Source of the DNA: JANMGV01 sp037440405
Lineage (GTDB): Bacteria > Planctomycetota > Planctomycetia > Pirellulales > Pirellulaceae
Assembly: GCA_037440405.1 (NCBI GenBank)
Contig: JBBIUE010000002.1
Location: forward strand, 62,001-126,000
DNA: 64,000 bases
Direction of reading: 5' to 3'
Shown: piece by piece, positions 18,394 to 27,599 of the stretch
Layout: the number at the start of each line of letters is the position of its first letter
How positions within the stretch are numbered: position 1 is the first letter of the stretch
Notes under the pieces: model-generated
The model's input: the letters and a program-made list of their open reading frames with translations, nothing else
What the model was told of the DNA's origin: nothing
Databases searched by the model: none
Translations under genes and position numbers: made by a program

Positions 18394-18497
18394 GATAGGA
18401 GGTAAGGCTCGTCGCGATTTTCAGGCGAAACTGGAATCGCTGAACGACAAACTGTTCCATCCACAGTTCGGCCGAAAGCATTGCGTATCGAAGAAAG

Positions 18498-18526
18498 AGG
18501 CGGCCAGCCGATCAAGCTGGTCGCCT
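18498..18526 (+). terminator. Strong terminator-like hairpin after the ECF sigma gene
   Basis: AGGCGGCCAGC (18498-18508) pairs with GCTGGTCGCCT (18516-18526): 11 bp with one G-U and a 7-nt loop, preceded by an A-rich stretch and followed by GATTCTTGT. It probably ends the sigma transcript before the next gene at 18600. Confidence 0.65.
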
Positions 18527-18599
18527 GATTCTTGTGATGTTCAGACATTCCTTTCGATCGGCATGGTGCGAAGCAGATTGGGCTTCCGAGGAGTGTCGC

Positions 18600-19412
18600 A
18601 TGACAGGAAATTTCTATCGAGGATTAAGTCGCGGACGAATTCGCGATGAGTTCGTCGAATACGTCCGGATCCATCAGCCTCAATTCACCGTCGAAGAAAT
18701 TCATCCGGAGCACCTCCTCATCGATCGTCCCGGGTTGGGATCGCACCAGGTCTTCCTTGAGAATCTTTTTGCTCTCATCGAGAGCATGGAGCCGGAAGCG
18801 TCTGCTGACGATCGCCAAAACGTTTACGGAAAGTTTAGCCGGGCACTCGATTCGGGCGAGCTCTTGCAGAGCATGGGCCACGATTCGAGACGCGACCACA
18901 TTAAGCCGCGACTTCTGCATCGCGAACACGTTGCTTCGATGGAGCAGCAGACCGGGCTGACGATTCCCAACATTCCCATTGAGCGGACTCCGCTTTGTAT
19001 TGGATTCGTGATCGATTTACCTGACAGTGTCGCTTTCGTGAACACGAATCTTCAGCATGAACTCGGTCTTGAATTGCAGGACCTTCACGATCTGGCGATC
19101 GAGCATCTCGACGACGGTGCATTTGGCCAAGCTCTCGGTGAGATGCAACCGTCGTCCCTGATGAACGTCTCAACCGGCGATTCCTTCGATGCTTCCCGGG
19201 CGCTCCTGATACCAAAATACTTGAAGCCTGGGGAATCCGTCGTCATTCTCGTACCCGATCGCGATTGCTTGGTCATCCTTCGCTCGGATGCACCGAATCG
19301 CTTTGAAATGATGGCACAGCTTGCTTCGATCCCCGCAGGCATTCGCCCGCTCTATGCCGTTCCTATCGAAGTGACCTGCGATGGATTTCGAGCGGTTGAA
19401 ACGGACGGCTAG
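18600..19412 (+). CDS. DUF1444-like protein of unknown function
   Basis: 270-aa soluble protein, no signal peptide. The second half resembles the DUF1444 (YtpQ) family: CIGFVIDLPDSVAFVNTN, LQDLHDLAIEHL, DASRALLIPKYL and VVILVPDRDCLVILRSD. The first half (RGRIRDEFVEYVRIHQP, followed by VFLENLFALIESM) fits the N-terminal helical part of that family. The function of the family is not known to me. The start is the ATG at 18600, preceded by GGAG 6 nt upstream. The rRNA methyltransferase gene starts 23 bp after its stop on the same strand, so the two probably share a transcript. Confidence 0.65.
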   Translation: MTGNFYRGLSRGRIRDEFVEYVRIHQPQFTVEEIHPEHLLIDRPGLGSHQVFLENLFALIESMEPEASADDRQNVYGKFSRALDSGELLQSMGHDSRRDHIKPRLLHREHVASMEQQTGLTIPNIPIERTPLCIGFVIDLPDSVAFVNTNLQHELGLELQDLHDLAIEHLDDGAFGQALGEMQPSSLMNVSTGDSFDASRALLIPKYLKPGESVVILVPDRDCLVILRSDAPNRFEMMAQLASIPAGIRPLYAVPIEVTCDGFRAVETDG

Positions 19413-19435
19413 GAGTTCGCTGGCAGCATCATAGC

Positions 19436-20632
19436 ATGAAGCAATATCGCCGCATTATCGTTAAGCCTAAGCCTTCGAGCACCATTGCCTCGCGACACCC
19501 TTGGGTAAAACTGAACTCCATCATTGAACAGGTCGATCCCCCGGTCCCAGGCGAAGTTGTCGATCTTGTGTTGCCGGATGGCAATTGGCTGGGACGAGGA
19601 ATTTACAATCCCAACAGCAATATCCGCGTCCGACTTCTCACGTGGAACCAATCAGACGATATCGATGAATTGTTGATAAGCAAAAGAATGGAGACTGCAT
19701 TCCAACTTCGGGAGGGGAACGCGGAGCTTCGAAATCTAACGGCTCGACGCCTGATCTTCAGCGAAGCGGATCTTCTCAGCGGACTGATTGTTGATCAGTA
19801 TGGAAAGTACCTCGTCGTGCAGGTCGCGTCCGTGGCGATGCACCGATTTCTGGATTGCGTGCTGGATTGCCTGTCGGCCCGTTGGAACCCCGAAGGAATT
19901 TTTCTTCAAATCGATGAACGAACTGCCAAGCTTGAAGGGCTGGAACCACGTTCGGAGGTGGTGCGCGGACGACTGCCAACGCACGGAGTTGAACTGGAAG
20001 AGCATGGGCTGACCTTTCATTTGGATTTGGCTGGTGGGCAGAAGACCGGCTATTACTTGGACCAGCGTGACAACAGAAAGGCAATCGTTCCATGGATTCC
20101 CGCCGAAGCAGAAGTTTTAGATGTGTGCAGTTACCTCGGAGGATTTGCTCTCACCATCGCCAAGTGGAGCGCAGCTAAATCTGTGCTCGGTCTCGATTCC
20201 AGTGCCAAGACGATCGAGCGAGCCACGGAACACGCTCGCATCAATGGAATGGAGCATGTTCAGTTTCGTTGCGATGATTTTTTCGATGGTCTTTCGAGCA
20301 TGGTGGATGAAGGTCGGCAGTTTGATGTGGTCGTACTCGATCCGCCACGATTGGCAGGTTCGCGAAATCAGTTAGCCCAGGCACTGCGCGCTTATCATCG
20401 ACTGAATTATTTGGCAGTGCGGCTGATTCGGCCAGGCGGAATCCTGTGTACCTGCAGCTGTTCCGGACGGGTCTCTCGCTCGGACTTTCAGGACATGCTG
20501 CTTGGAGTGAGCAGACACGCAAGACGTGACATACAGATCCTCGAGCAGCGGGGTGCCGGAGCCGATCATCCCAGTCTGGTCTCTTGTCCCGAAACCGACT
20601 ATTTGAAGTGCTTTCTATGTCGTGTATTTTGA
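19436..20632 (+). CDS. rlmI: 23S rRNA methyltransferase of the RlmI/RlmK type
   Basis: SAM-dependent RNA cytosine-C5 methyltransferase, 398 aa, the normal size of RlmI. An N-terminal PUA-like RNA-binding part (KPSSTIASRHPWV, GEVVDLVLPDGNWLGRGIYNP) is followed by an EEHGLTFHLDL / GQKTGYYLDQRDNR linker typical of the family, the SAM-binding VLDVCSYLGGFALTIAKWSA, the catalytic motif DPPRLAG, and CTCSCSGRVS carrying the late catalytic Cys. E. coli RlmI methylates C1962 of 23S rRNA; that exact target is inferred by family. Start ATG at 19436. Confidence 0.87.
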   Translation: MKQYRRIIVKPKPSSTIASRHPWVKLNSIIEQVDPPVPGEVVDLVLPDGNWLGRGIYNPNSNIRVRLLTWNQSDDIDELLISKRMETAFQLREGNAELRNLTARRLIFSEADLLSGLIVDQYGKYLVVQVASVAMHRFLDCVLDCLSARWNPEGIFLQIDERTAKLEGLEPRSEVVRGRLPTHGVELEEHGLTFHLDLAGGQKTGYYLDQRDNRKAIVPWIPAEAEVLDVCSYLGGFALTIAKWSAAKSVLGLDSSAKTIERATEHARINGMEHVQFRCDDFFDGLSSMVDEGRQFDVVVLDPPRLAGSRNQLAQALRAYHRLNYLAVRLIRPGGILCTCSCSGRVSRSDFQDMLLGVSRHARRDIQILEQRGAGADHPSLVSCPETDYLKCFLCRVF

Positions 20633-20911
20633 GGCGAACGGCAGGACTCAAACCACCCGGCAACCGGTCAAACGTAGATCGTATAAGGTGCGCAAGCAGT
20701 TGCAGCCCCATTCGCAGCGATTTCTGGTCGATCAATCGAGAACGCGTACGCCGGCAATGATTGAAATCTAGTCCCTGGAACGTTAAGATGCTGCCGAACT
20801 CATGGAGTTCAGCCGAAGCGGTGGTAGCGGTCGCGTGCATGTTGGAGGTAGCTACTTCCCAAGTTGGCGGTAACAAGTGACTGCTTCACGATCATCTTTT
20901 CAGGGAATGCC

Positions 20912-22876
20912 ATGAAAACCGCGTGTTTGAGTTTCACATTTCTGGTGACTTCGGTCGCTTTCTGTTTCGATTTACTAGCTGGACCACCATCCGGTCCTCT
21001 TGGCGCCTTCGGTACGTCAAGAAAGTGGAGGGATAGCGCTGGAAAATTTTCGATCGACGCTAGCATGGAGCACGCTTCTTCGACGGAAGTCAAGCTAAAA
21101 AAAGCAGATGGTAAAATTGTTACCGTACCTCTGTCCAAGCTATCCGAAGCCGATCGGATGTTCGTTGAGTCTTTCTTGGAAGCAGAGGCTGCTTTCGGCG
21201 GCTCGGAGGAGGATAATCCATTTGCTGGTGGCGATGATGCTGAATCATCCATGCCTGCAACGAAAGCGAAGTCTCCAGGCTCAAAGAGTGACATCGCGGG
21301 TTCGGACTTCGACTCCATTCCCAAAGTGACGTTTTCCTCAAATCGGGCCAAGCCCATCAACTTCGATTACTCGACTCCGTTTTGGAATGTAGAGGTAAAC
21401 TCGCTGCCAACCAGTCCCGCGCTTCCGGACTCGATCACCAATGTTCCTCTTTCCAAGGATTTTTTTGACAAGCTTCAACTTCAGGTTTCGAGGGAATCGC
21501 CGGTAGGATTCGTTTCCATCTATCGAACAGGACGATCGGAGTCGGAAAACTATTCTCGGCTGGGCATGCTTCGATTTCCGGACGGCGATCCAGTCGCTTT
21601 GGGGCAATCTTCCCTGCCGTGGAAGATTCTGGGTGTCGCTCCCAATGGCAAGTCCGTTGCATTGGTCCGTGATGAAGGGTGGGACAAAGGCAATGACGTT
21701 GCAATCATCGACATGGAAGGCGATCAAGCCATTCCAAGATTTCAATTTGTTGCCGGAGGAGGATCTTGGGATGAGCTGCATTGGGGCTCCTTTCTCGATC
21801 ACGATCGATTCGTGATCATCTCTCAAAAGCACGTTCTCAAGGTTTGGAATTTGAAAGAGAAGACGGTACAAATGCAGGGAGCGACGTCGAACTGTCTCTA
21901 TGCAGCGTCAAATGCCAACAACTCGTTACTTGCATTTCCCGCTGCTGGCCGAGTGGCGTTGGTAGATAGCGAGAGTTTCAAGCAAGTTGGATTAATCGTT
22001 TGCGAACGTTCCGAAATGCCAACGGTTGCCTTTTCTCCGGACGGCAAGAAGCTAGCGACGTTTCTCCCGTTTGTCGTGTCCATTTACAGCATGAATGATG
22101 GCCAGTTGATTCGCTCGATCGCCGTAGGACGGGAGCAAGTTGGTTTGGCCATCGACTGGATCGGCGAAGATCACGTCATCATCGATAAACAACTCGTGGT
22201 TGATACCAAACGTGGCTTTCCGGTCTGGAACTACCAATGCAATCATCCACGAGCGGTAAGCGGCAATCGCATCTATGTGATTCAGGCTGGTAAACAACCA
22301 TCCATCTTGGGACTGGCACTTCCGCACGATGCCGCAGCTCGAGCCGCCGAGCGCATGTCACCGGACTCAATCCTCGCCGTCAAGAAAGGAAGCACTGTTG
22401 CATTATCGACGAATCTGCAAGGTCTGTCTCCACAGGAGCAAGAGCAGTCGAAAAACGCCATTCAGACGAAGTTGGTCAACCTTGGATTCAAAATCTCTTC
22501 ATCGGCATCGATTCAATACCATCTTTCTTTGGCTCAAGGAGATGTTCAGGAGGAAGAATACGGTGAGAGCAACACGCCGTTTCCTGTTCCCTTTGGCCGA
22601 GTTACAGGCCCCACCACGAAAGTCACCTTTCGACCTTGGTATCACACGCTCCTGGTAACCGTTGACGGACAGGAAGTTTTTAGGTCCGTTCAAACCGTAG
22701 CTAGTCCCGGTTCCGTTCAGCTAAAAGAAGGGGAGACAATTCAACAGGCGGTGAATCGTCATGTGCAGCCTTCTGCAAGGTTTTTTGAATCGATGAGCCT
22801 GCCTTTCGAAATAGTTCAGCCCAAGTATCGCAACGGGCTGGGGGAATCAAGAATCACTGAGCAGGGAATTCGATAG
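20912..22876 (+). CDS. Exported SHD1-domain protein with WD40-like beta-propeller
   Basis: 654 aa. Signal peptide at the N-terminus (MKTACLSFTFLVTSVAF, cleavage near LAG). Residues about 35-85 (RKWRDSAGKFSIDASM, EVKLKKADGKIVTVPL, SKLSEADRMFVES) are an SLA1-homology-1-type domain, frequent in planctomycetes. A Ser/Gly-rich linker leads to a region of blade-like repeats (VAPNGKSVALVRDEGW, VAFSPDGKKLATFLPF, VWNLKEKTVQMQ), consistent with a propeller, and then a C-terminal domain. The ligand is unknown. A longer start at 20864 is possible but spoils the signal peptide. It precedes the ABC permease gene by 15 bp, so it may work with that transporter. Confidence 0.7.
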   Translation: MKTACLSFTFLVTSVAFCFDLLAGPPSGPLGAFGTSRKWRDSAGKFSIDASMEHASSTEVKLKKADGKIVTVPLSKLSEADRMFVESFLEAEAAFGGSEEDNPFAGGDDAESSMPATKAKSPGSKSDIAGSDFDSIPKVTFSSNRAKPINFDYSTPFWNVEVNSLPTSPALPDSITNVPLSKDFFDKLQLQVSRESPVGFVSIYRTGRSESENYSRLGMLRFPDGDPVALGQSSLPWKILGVAPNGKSVALVRDEGWDKGNDVAIIDMEGDQAIPRFQFVAGGGSWDELHWGSFLDHDRFVIISQKHVLKVWNLKEKTVQMQGATSNCLYAASNANNSLLAFPAAGRVALVDSESFKQVGLIVCERSEMPTVAFSPDGKKLATFLPFVVSIYSMNDGQLIRSIAVGREQVGLAIDWIGEDHVIIDKQLVVDTKRGFPVWNYQCNHPRAVSGNRIYVIQAGKQPSILGLALPHDAAARAAERMSPDSILAVKKGSTVALSTNLQGLSPQEQEQSKNAIQTKLVNLGFKISSSASIQYHLSLAQGDVQEEEYGESNTPFPVPFGRVTGPTTKVTFRPWYHTLLVTVDGQEVFRSVQTVASPGSVQLKEGETIQQAVNRHVQPSARFFESMSLPFEIVQPKYRNGLGESRITEQGIR

Positions 22877-22891
22877 AGATGAACGGACAAC

Positions 22892-24532
22892 ATGTTCTTC
22901 ATCGATAATCCGGTACTCCAACGCGAGTTGGTTGGCAATTTGCGAACGTTTCGAGCGTTTGCGTTGATGCTCGTCTATCAGATCGCTTTGGCTGCGGTCG
23001 TGCTGATCGCCTATCCGCGCGAAGAACGCATGGATTTGAGCGAAAACACGGCTACGGCGCGGACCTTGGTCGACGTGTTCTTTTTGGGTCAGTTCGTTTT
23101 GGTATCACTGATCGCACCGAGCTTTGCCGCCGGCACCATTTCCGGGGAAAAAGAACGCAAGACCTATGAGATGCTCCTAGCCAGCCCTTTACGACCTGGA
23201 GCGATCGTTATCGGTAAGCTGGTTGCCTCCCTAACCCACTTGTTGGTATTGATCTTTTGTTCCCTGCCGATCGTTATGTTGTGCCTCCCCCTCGGAGGCG
23301 TGTCGATCTATGAACTCCTTGCCGCGTTTGTGGCATTGCTCTTCGCCATACTCTTGTTTGGATCGATCGCAGTCTTTTGCAGTTGTCGTTTCAAACGCAC
23401 CAGCGCATCCTTGGTGGTCAGTTATCTTGTCATCCTTCCAATGGTTATTTTGGGTGGCGCATTTTGGCTCGGAGCGGCTGAAGAGGGCCGATTTCGCTTA
23501 ATCGCCATCGTCTTCGCTCTTCCCGTTTTCAGTATTTTGGCGAGCGGTATTCTTTTGAAAATGACCGCCGATCGACTTCTTTATCCGCCCGATATTGGGA
23601 GTCAAGGAAATGAGGTCATTGATCTCGAACAAGAGCAAACGCAGGTTGTTGGGTTGGTGATACAGCGAGATCAATTCCCAGATCGCTTATTTGCTCCTCC
23701 GCGCCGCAAGACGCTCATGAATGACAACGCCAATCCTGTCTACGATAAGGAAATCCACGCCGAGTTGTTCAGCCAGGGGACGCTGATGCTGCGATTGGTC
23801 ATTCAGATTTCCATGATTCTCGCAGTACCTCTTATGGCGATCTTGCTCTTTATCGCACCCCATCTCGCTGGCTGGTACATCGCTTATGTTGTCGTCTTCA
23901 ATATCCTCGTCGGGCCTGTGTTCACCGCTGGAAGCATCTCAAGCGAGCGTGAAAGGCAAACCCTGGAGTTGCTGCTCACCACGACGCTCAAACCAAGCCA
24001 AATCCTGATGGGAAAACTCATCGCAGGTTACCGCGTTTCCTTTGTGCTCACCATGTTCCTAATGTGGCCTGTTCTTTTGGCATTCGTTCTGAATTTTCAA
24101 CTCTTTAATGCCTGGCAAACCGTCCTGACTTATGTCTGCATTGTCATCGTTGCGTCGATCATCAATAGCGTGTTGGCCCTTTTTTGCTCGACTGTTTTCC
24201 GACGAACCGCAGTATCCATGATGTCGACCTACACCATCCTCATTGGGCTGTACTTTATTCCGATGGCCATCTATTTCCTGACTCTGACGTTCGATCCGAA
24301 CCCGGGTAATGAACAACTCGTGCGTTGGCTAGGTTTGGCCAGCCCGTTCATGGCCATTGTTCAAACACCGATGAACATTGGAAGTGATCTACCAATCATG
24401 GAATTGCTGAAAGCCCGCACCTGGGATTTCACGTTCATCTATTTCGGCGTGACCATCGCAGCAACCTTCGGGCTCTTCAGGCTCTGCCGTGTCTTCATCG
24501 ATAACCACCACCGCCTCAGCAGCCGCAATTAA
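22892..24532 (+). CDS. ABC-2-type transporter permease, two homologous halves
   Basis: 546-aa integral membrane protein with about 12 hydrophobic segments. Each half carries the ABC-2 coupling-helix signature: FAAGTISGEKERKTYEMLLAS (about 87-107) and FTAGSISSERERQTLELLLTT in the second half, each followed by a GKL(V/I)A segment. It is therefore a tandem fusion or duplication, so one polypeptide could supply the whole membrane part. No ATP-binding subunit is encoded nearby; it must come from elsewhere. The substrate is unknown; the exported SHD1 protein directly upstream is the only clue. Confidence 0.85.
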   Translation: MFFIDNPVLQRELVGNLRTFRAFALMLVYQIALAAVVLIAYPREERMDLSENTATARTLVDVFFLGQFVLVSLIAPSFAAGTISGEKERKTYEMLLASPLRPGAIVIGKLVASLTHLLVLIFCSLPIVMLCLPLGGVSIYELLAAFVALLFAILLFGSIAVFCSCRFKRTSASLVVSYLVILPMVILGGAFWLGAAEEGRFRLIAIVFALPVFSILASGILLKMTADRLLYPPDIGSQGNEVIDLEQEQTQVVGLVIQRDQFPDRLFAPPRRKTLMNDNANPVYDKEIHAELFSQGTLMLRLVIQISMILAVPLMAILLFIAPHLAGWYIAYVVVFNILVGPVFTAGSISSERERQTLELLLTTTLKPSQILMGKLIAGYRVSFVLTMFLMWPVLLAFVLNFQLFNAWQTVLTYVCIVIVASIINSVLALFCSTVFRRTAVSMMSTYTILIGLYFIPMAIYFLTLTFDPNPGNEQLVRWLGLASPFMAIVQTPMNIGSDLPIMELLKARTWDFTFIYFGVTIAATFGLFRLCRVFIDNHHRLSSRN

Positions 24533-25320
24533 GATTTCACTGCTAAGCACAATGGCCAGATAACGAGGTCCCAGCAACGTATCAGCACCATCCGCGATGC
24601 AGCTACTTTTGATAGCGAAGATCAAAATATGAGCTCTATCATCGCCAGAAATCGGAAATCCCCATCTTCGGACGGCTAGTCAGACACTCTGGCCGGAACC
24701 GATCGGTCCGAGACTTCCAGAACTTCGCATCTACTTCAACGGGTGTTCCTTGCATCCGACGCACCTAACCCCCAGCCCTTCCTCTTCAGAACGCTCTTCG
24801 ATCCACTCCGAGAGACTCTTTCTTCGGCACATGATTCAACCTTTGGATCAGACTGACTGAAGGATTTGCCTGCTACATCGCTCAATACCGTTTTCTTGCG
24901 ATCATCTCACCGAGAGCATGAACCTTCGTTACTGGAGAGACTTACGATGGGATCGAATTGATGAATGGAGGTTTGATTGCTCAAATTCTCTGTGAACTTC
25001 GAGACAACACCAGGCGAGCGGCAACTTGAGACAATTCAGTCAACCAGCACTGCTCCGCTATCACTAGGCGTTGCCGTTCGCAAACATTCCGATCCAATAC
25101 TCAATTTTCAATTGCCGTTCGATTAATACTTCCTTTGATGAGATGAACCATATTTCCTCATGTGTTTAGCTGACGGTATTTTCCTTATCCTCTTTAGCTC
25201 GCTTGCTGGTGGTCCCTTGTATGGATCATCTTGAATTTGAGAACCACGTACAAAGCCATTTTCGTAGCACTCAGCATCACTCGTGGTAACCGATCACCGA
25301 ATCCCTTATTCCGACTTCAG
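24533..25320. other. Long convergent intergenic region, nothing recognised
   Basis: 788 bp between the permease and the minus-strand AEC transporter. I find only a short inverted repeat around GGAACCGATCGGTCC (24704-24718) and weak 6-bp pairings. Open frames are short and lack ribosome sites. Confidence 0.5.
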
Positions 25321-26295
25321 CTAGAGCAGAGTGGGAAGCAGCAGCCAATGTTTGCCGGCGAGAATCCAGAGTGGGATGGTAATGACACCCACCATCGAAG
25401 TTCCGACCACAACTCGCACCGCCGTCGGGACGTCTTGATGGTACAGCCGAACCAGAACGATTGGGAAGGTCGCACAAGGCATCGCAGCTTGCAACAAGAG
25501 GACTTGTCGCAAGTCTTGCGGAAGCGCCAAACCGATGGCAAGTAGGATGAATGCGACAGGCAGCAGAAGTTGCCGGATCAGACTTGCAAAAAGGATGGTC
25601 GTGGAACTCGCAAGGAAATTCTGAATGGCAGTTGAAGCTTGATCGAAGATGATCGCCCCTCCCAGCATGAGTCCGATGGGAATGGCACAAGACCCTGCCA
25701 TATTCAATGCAACGAGGACGAAGTCGGGCAGTCGAGCTTCCAAGCCGACGGATTTTGCTGAATAAGCCACCAGCATCGCCAACAAAGGAGGTCCGAATAC
25801 GATTCGTTTCCAGTTGGCCTTGAAATTTCCGCAGAGGACCCAAATGCCGAGACTCCACATAGCGATATCGACCCCAACGTTATGAACGAGCAGGCGAACA
25901 ACGGATCCAGGAAACATCGCCTCCGCGATCGGCAGCGGAATATAGGTGTAGTTGGCAATGCCGACACAGGCGATGAAGCTTCGCCGCTGTGACTCGCTAC
26001 GAAGTCCAACGAATTCTCCGAACAGCGTAACGAGCATCCAGGCAATCACGTAACCACCCGCAGTACATCCAAAGCCCAGCAGCATTGGGAACAGGGCGTT
26101 GGGCAGGTTCGGCGAATGCGAGCTGGTCAGAATTCGATGCATGAACAAGCACGGAATAAACAGGTTCGCGGTGATGGACGCCAAGCTTCGATCTGCATCT
26201 CCGCTGAGCCAGCCGCACCTACGAGCCGCTGCGCCAAAAACCATGACTAGGTAAACGCCAGCGACGCTCGATAGGATCTCCGAGAAATCGCTCAT
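25321..26295 (-). CDS. AEC (auxin efflux carrier) family transporter
   Basis: 324-aa membrane protein with about ten hydrophobic segments, predicted secondary carrier in the cytoplasmic membrane. Family features: the N-terminal VAGVYLVMVFGAAARRCGWL, FIPCLFMHRI, the central FIACVGIANYTYIPLPIAEAMF, IGLMLGGA and a LLQAAMPCATFPIVLVRLYHQD near the end. AEC proteins carry malate, auxin or other small organic acids; the substrate here is unknown. Its ATG overlaps the bioB stop (26292-26295), so it is translationally coupled to biotin synthase, which raises the possibility of a biotin-pathway precursor or product. Confidence 0.85.
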   Translation of the reverse strand: MSDFSEILSSVAGVYLVMVFGAAARRCGWLSGDADRSLASITANLFIPCLFMHRILTSSHSPNLPNALFPMLLGFGCTAGGYVIAWMLVTLFGEFVGLRSESQRRSFIACVGIANYTYIPLPIAEAMFPGSVVRLLVHNVGVDIAMWSLGIWVLCGNFKANWKRIVFGPPLLAMLVAYSAKSVGLEARLPDFVLVALNMAGSCAIPIGLMLGGAIIFDQASTAIQNFLASSTTILFASLIRQLLLPVAFILLAIGLALPQDLRQVLLLQAAMPCATFPIVLVRLYHQDVPTAVRVVVGTSMVGVITIPLWILAGKHWLLLPTLL

Positions 26296-27398
26296 GAGGC
26301 AGAGCAGCTACCGCATGAACCTGAGCAGCTTGTCGGGCGTTCTATGTCGCGAGATGCGAGGTCGGGGCTCCAACCCTCGGGTTGCCCAGTAATCTGCAAT
26401 CCGAGATCCGCAATCATTCGATAATCTTCTTCTGGAGCTTGACCCTTTGTCGTCAAATAGTCACCAACAAAGATGCTGTTCGCGACAAGTAAACCCAGCG
26501 GTTGAAGTGATCGGAGATGGCGTTCGCGGCCTCCAGCGATACGCAGTTCGCTCGCCGGATTGACGAAGCGGAACATGCACAACGCTCGCAGACAGTCTCG
26601 CGGAGTAAGGTATTCTTGCCCTTCGAGCGGCGTTCCGTCAATCGCGTGGAGAAAGTTGATCGGTATGGACTCGACTGCCAACGATCGCAATTCCATGGCC
26701 ATCGAGACGAGATCTTCTTTTTTCTCGCCCATGCCGACAATACCACCGCTACACAATTCGAGCCCCGCTTCTCGAACACTCTTCAGCGTTTCTAATCGAT
26801 CCTGGTAGGTGTGCGTTGAACAGATTTTCGCGTAGTGTTCTGCGCTCGTATTGAGATTGTGGTTGACGCGATCGACTCCTGCCGCTTTCAATCGCCTAGC
26901 ACGGTCTGGAGTCAACAGGCCGAGGCAAGCGCATATTTTCAGTCCAAATCGTTCTTTGATCTCCGGGACGATCTGCTCGACCACCTGCATTTCTCGTTCG
27001 CTCGGAGCTCGGCCGCTGATTACGATACAGTAGGTCTTAGACTGACGTTCCCTCGCGACGCGAGCACCGTCCAGAAGACGTTCACGATCGAGGATGTTGT
27101 ACTTCGGAATCGGTGCCGTCGATATCTTTGACTGGCTGCAGTAATTGCAATCTTCCGGACAGAGGCCACTTTTCGCATTCATGAGAAAGTAGAGCTGCAC
27201 CGTATTGCCAAAATACTTTCTTCGCAAACGGCTCGCGGCATCAACCAATAGCATCAGTTCATCATCGGAACTGTCGAGAATCGATCGAGCTTCGTCAAAA
27301 CCGATCTGGTACCCGTCCAAGACCTTCTCGGTCATTTTCGTCCACCGATGGGTCGATGGCGATGGAAGTTCCTCTGAAGTTTCAATAGGGTGGATCAT
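26292..27398 (-). CDS. bioB: Biotin synthase (radical SAM)
   Basis: Inserts sulfur into dethiobiotin. Radical-SAM cluster motif CPEDCNYC (C80, C84, C87). Candidate auxiliary-cluster residues known from E. coli BioB are retained: C124 (TYCIVISGR), C156/C158 (ICACLG), C216 (LCSGG) and R286 (LRIAGGR). 368 aa. The last residues carry an additional Cys cluster, C358-SGS-C362-GS-C365, with the same CX3CX2C spacing as the radical-SAM motif. The ATG at 27398 has AGGA 9 nt upstream. First gene of a two-gene operon with the AEC transporter; a 14-bp inverted repeat lies 64 bp upstream. No other biotin genes are in the window. Confidence 0.95.
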   Translation of the reverse strand: MIHPIETSEELPSPSTHRWTKMTEKVLDGYQIGFDEARSILDSSDDELMLLVDAASRLRRKYFGNTVQLYFLMNAKSGLCPEDCNYCSQSKISTAPIPKYNILDRERLLDGARVARERQSKTYCIVISGRAPSEREMQVVEQIVPEIKERFGLKICACLGLLTPDRARRLKAAGVDRVNHNLNTSAEHYAKICSTHTYQDRLETLKSVREAGLELCSGGIVGMGEKKEDLVSMAMELRSLAVESIPINFLHAIDGTPLEGQEYLTPRDCLRALCMFRFVNPASELRIAGGRERHLRSLQPLGLLVANSIFVGDYLTTKGQAPEEDYRMIADLGLQITGQPEGWSPDLASRDIERPTSCSGSCGSCSAS

Positions 27399-27461
27399 TA
27401 CCGAGCATCCTTAGATGATGAAGCGTTGTTCTTGAGTTTCCAACTGCTTGCTTTGTACGTT

Positions 27462-27475
27462 TTGCAGCACTGCAA
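27462..27475. promoter_or_regulatory. Inverted repeat in the bioB divergent promoter region
   Basis: TTGCAG-CA-CTGCAA, a perfect 6+2+6 palindrome, 64 bp before the bioB start and 125 bp before the PSP1-like gene. It could be an operator for either gene. It does not look like the BirA or BioR operators I know. Confidence 0.3.
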
Positions 27476-27599
27476 GCTTGTCTACCTTGCGGAATCATTC
27501 TACAACAAGAGAATTCAGAGCGTAATCAGTCCGTTGAATTTCACCACATCCTCACCTCTAAGATTGAGACTTCGGTTGCATCATTTTTGTCGTATTGGA

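Noticed and set aside
24533..25320. Long gap searched for a structured RNA like the one at 17187
   Set aside because: Only short, weak pairings found; no stable tetraloop hairpins or long stems.
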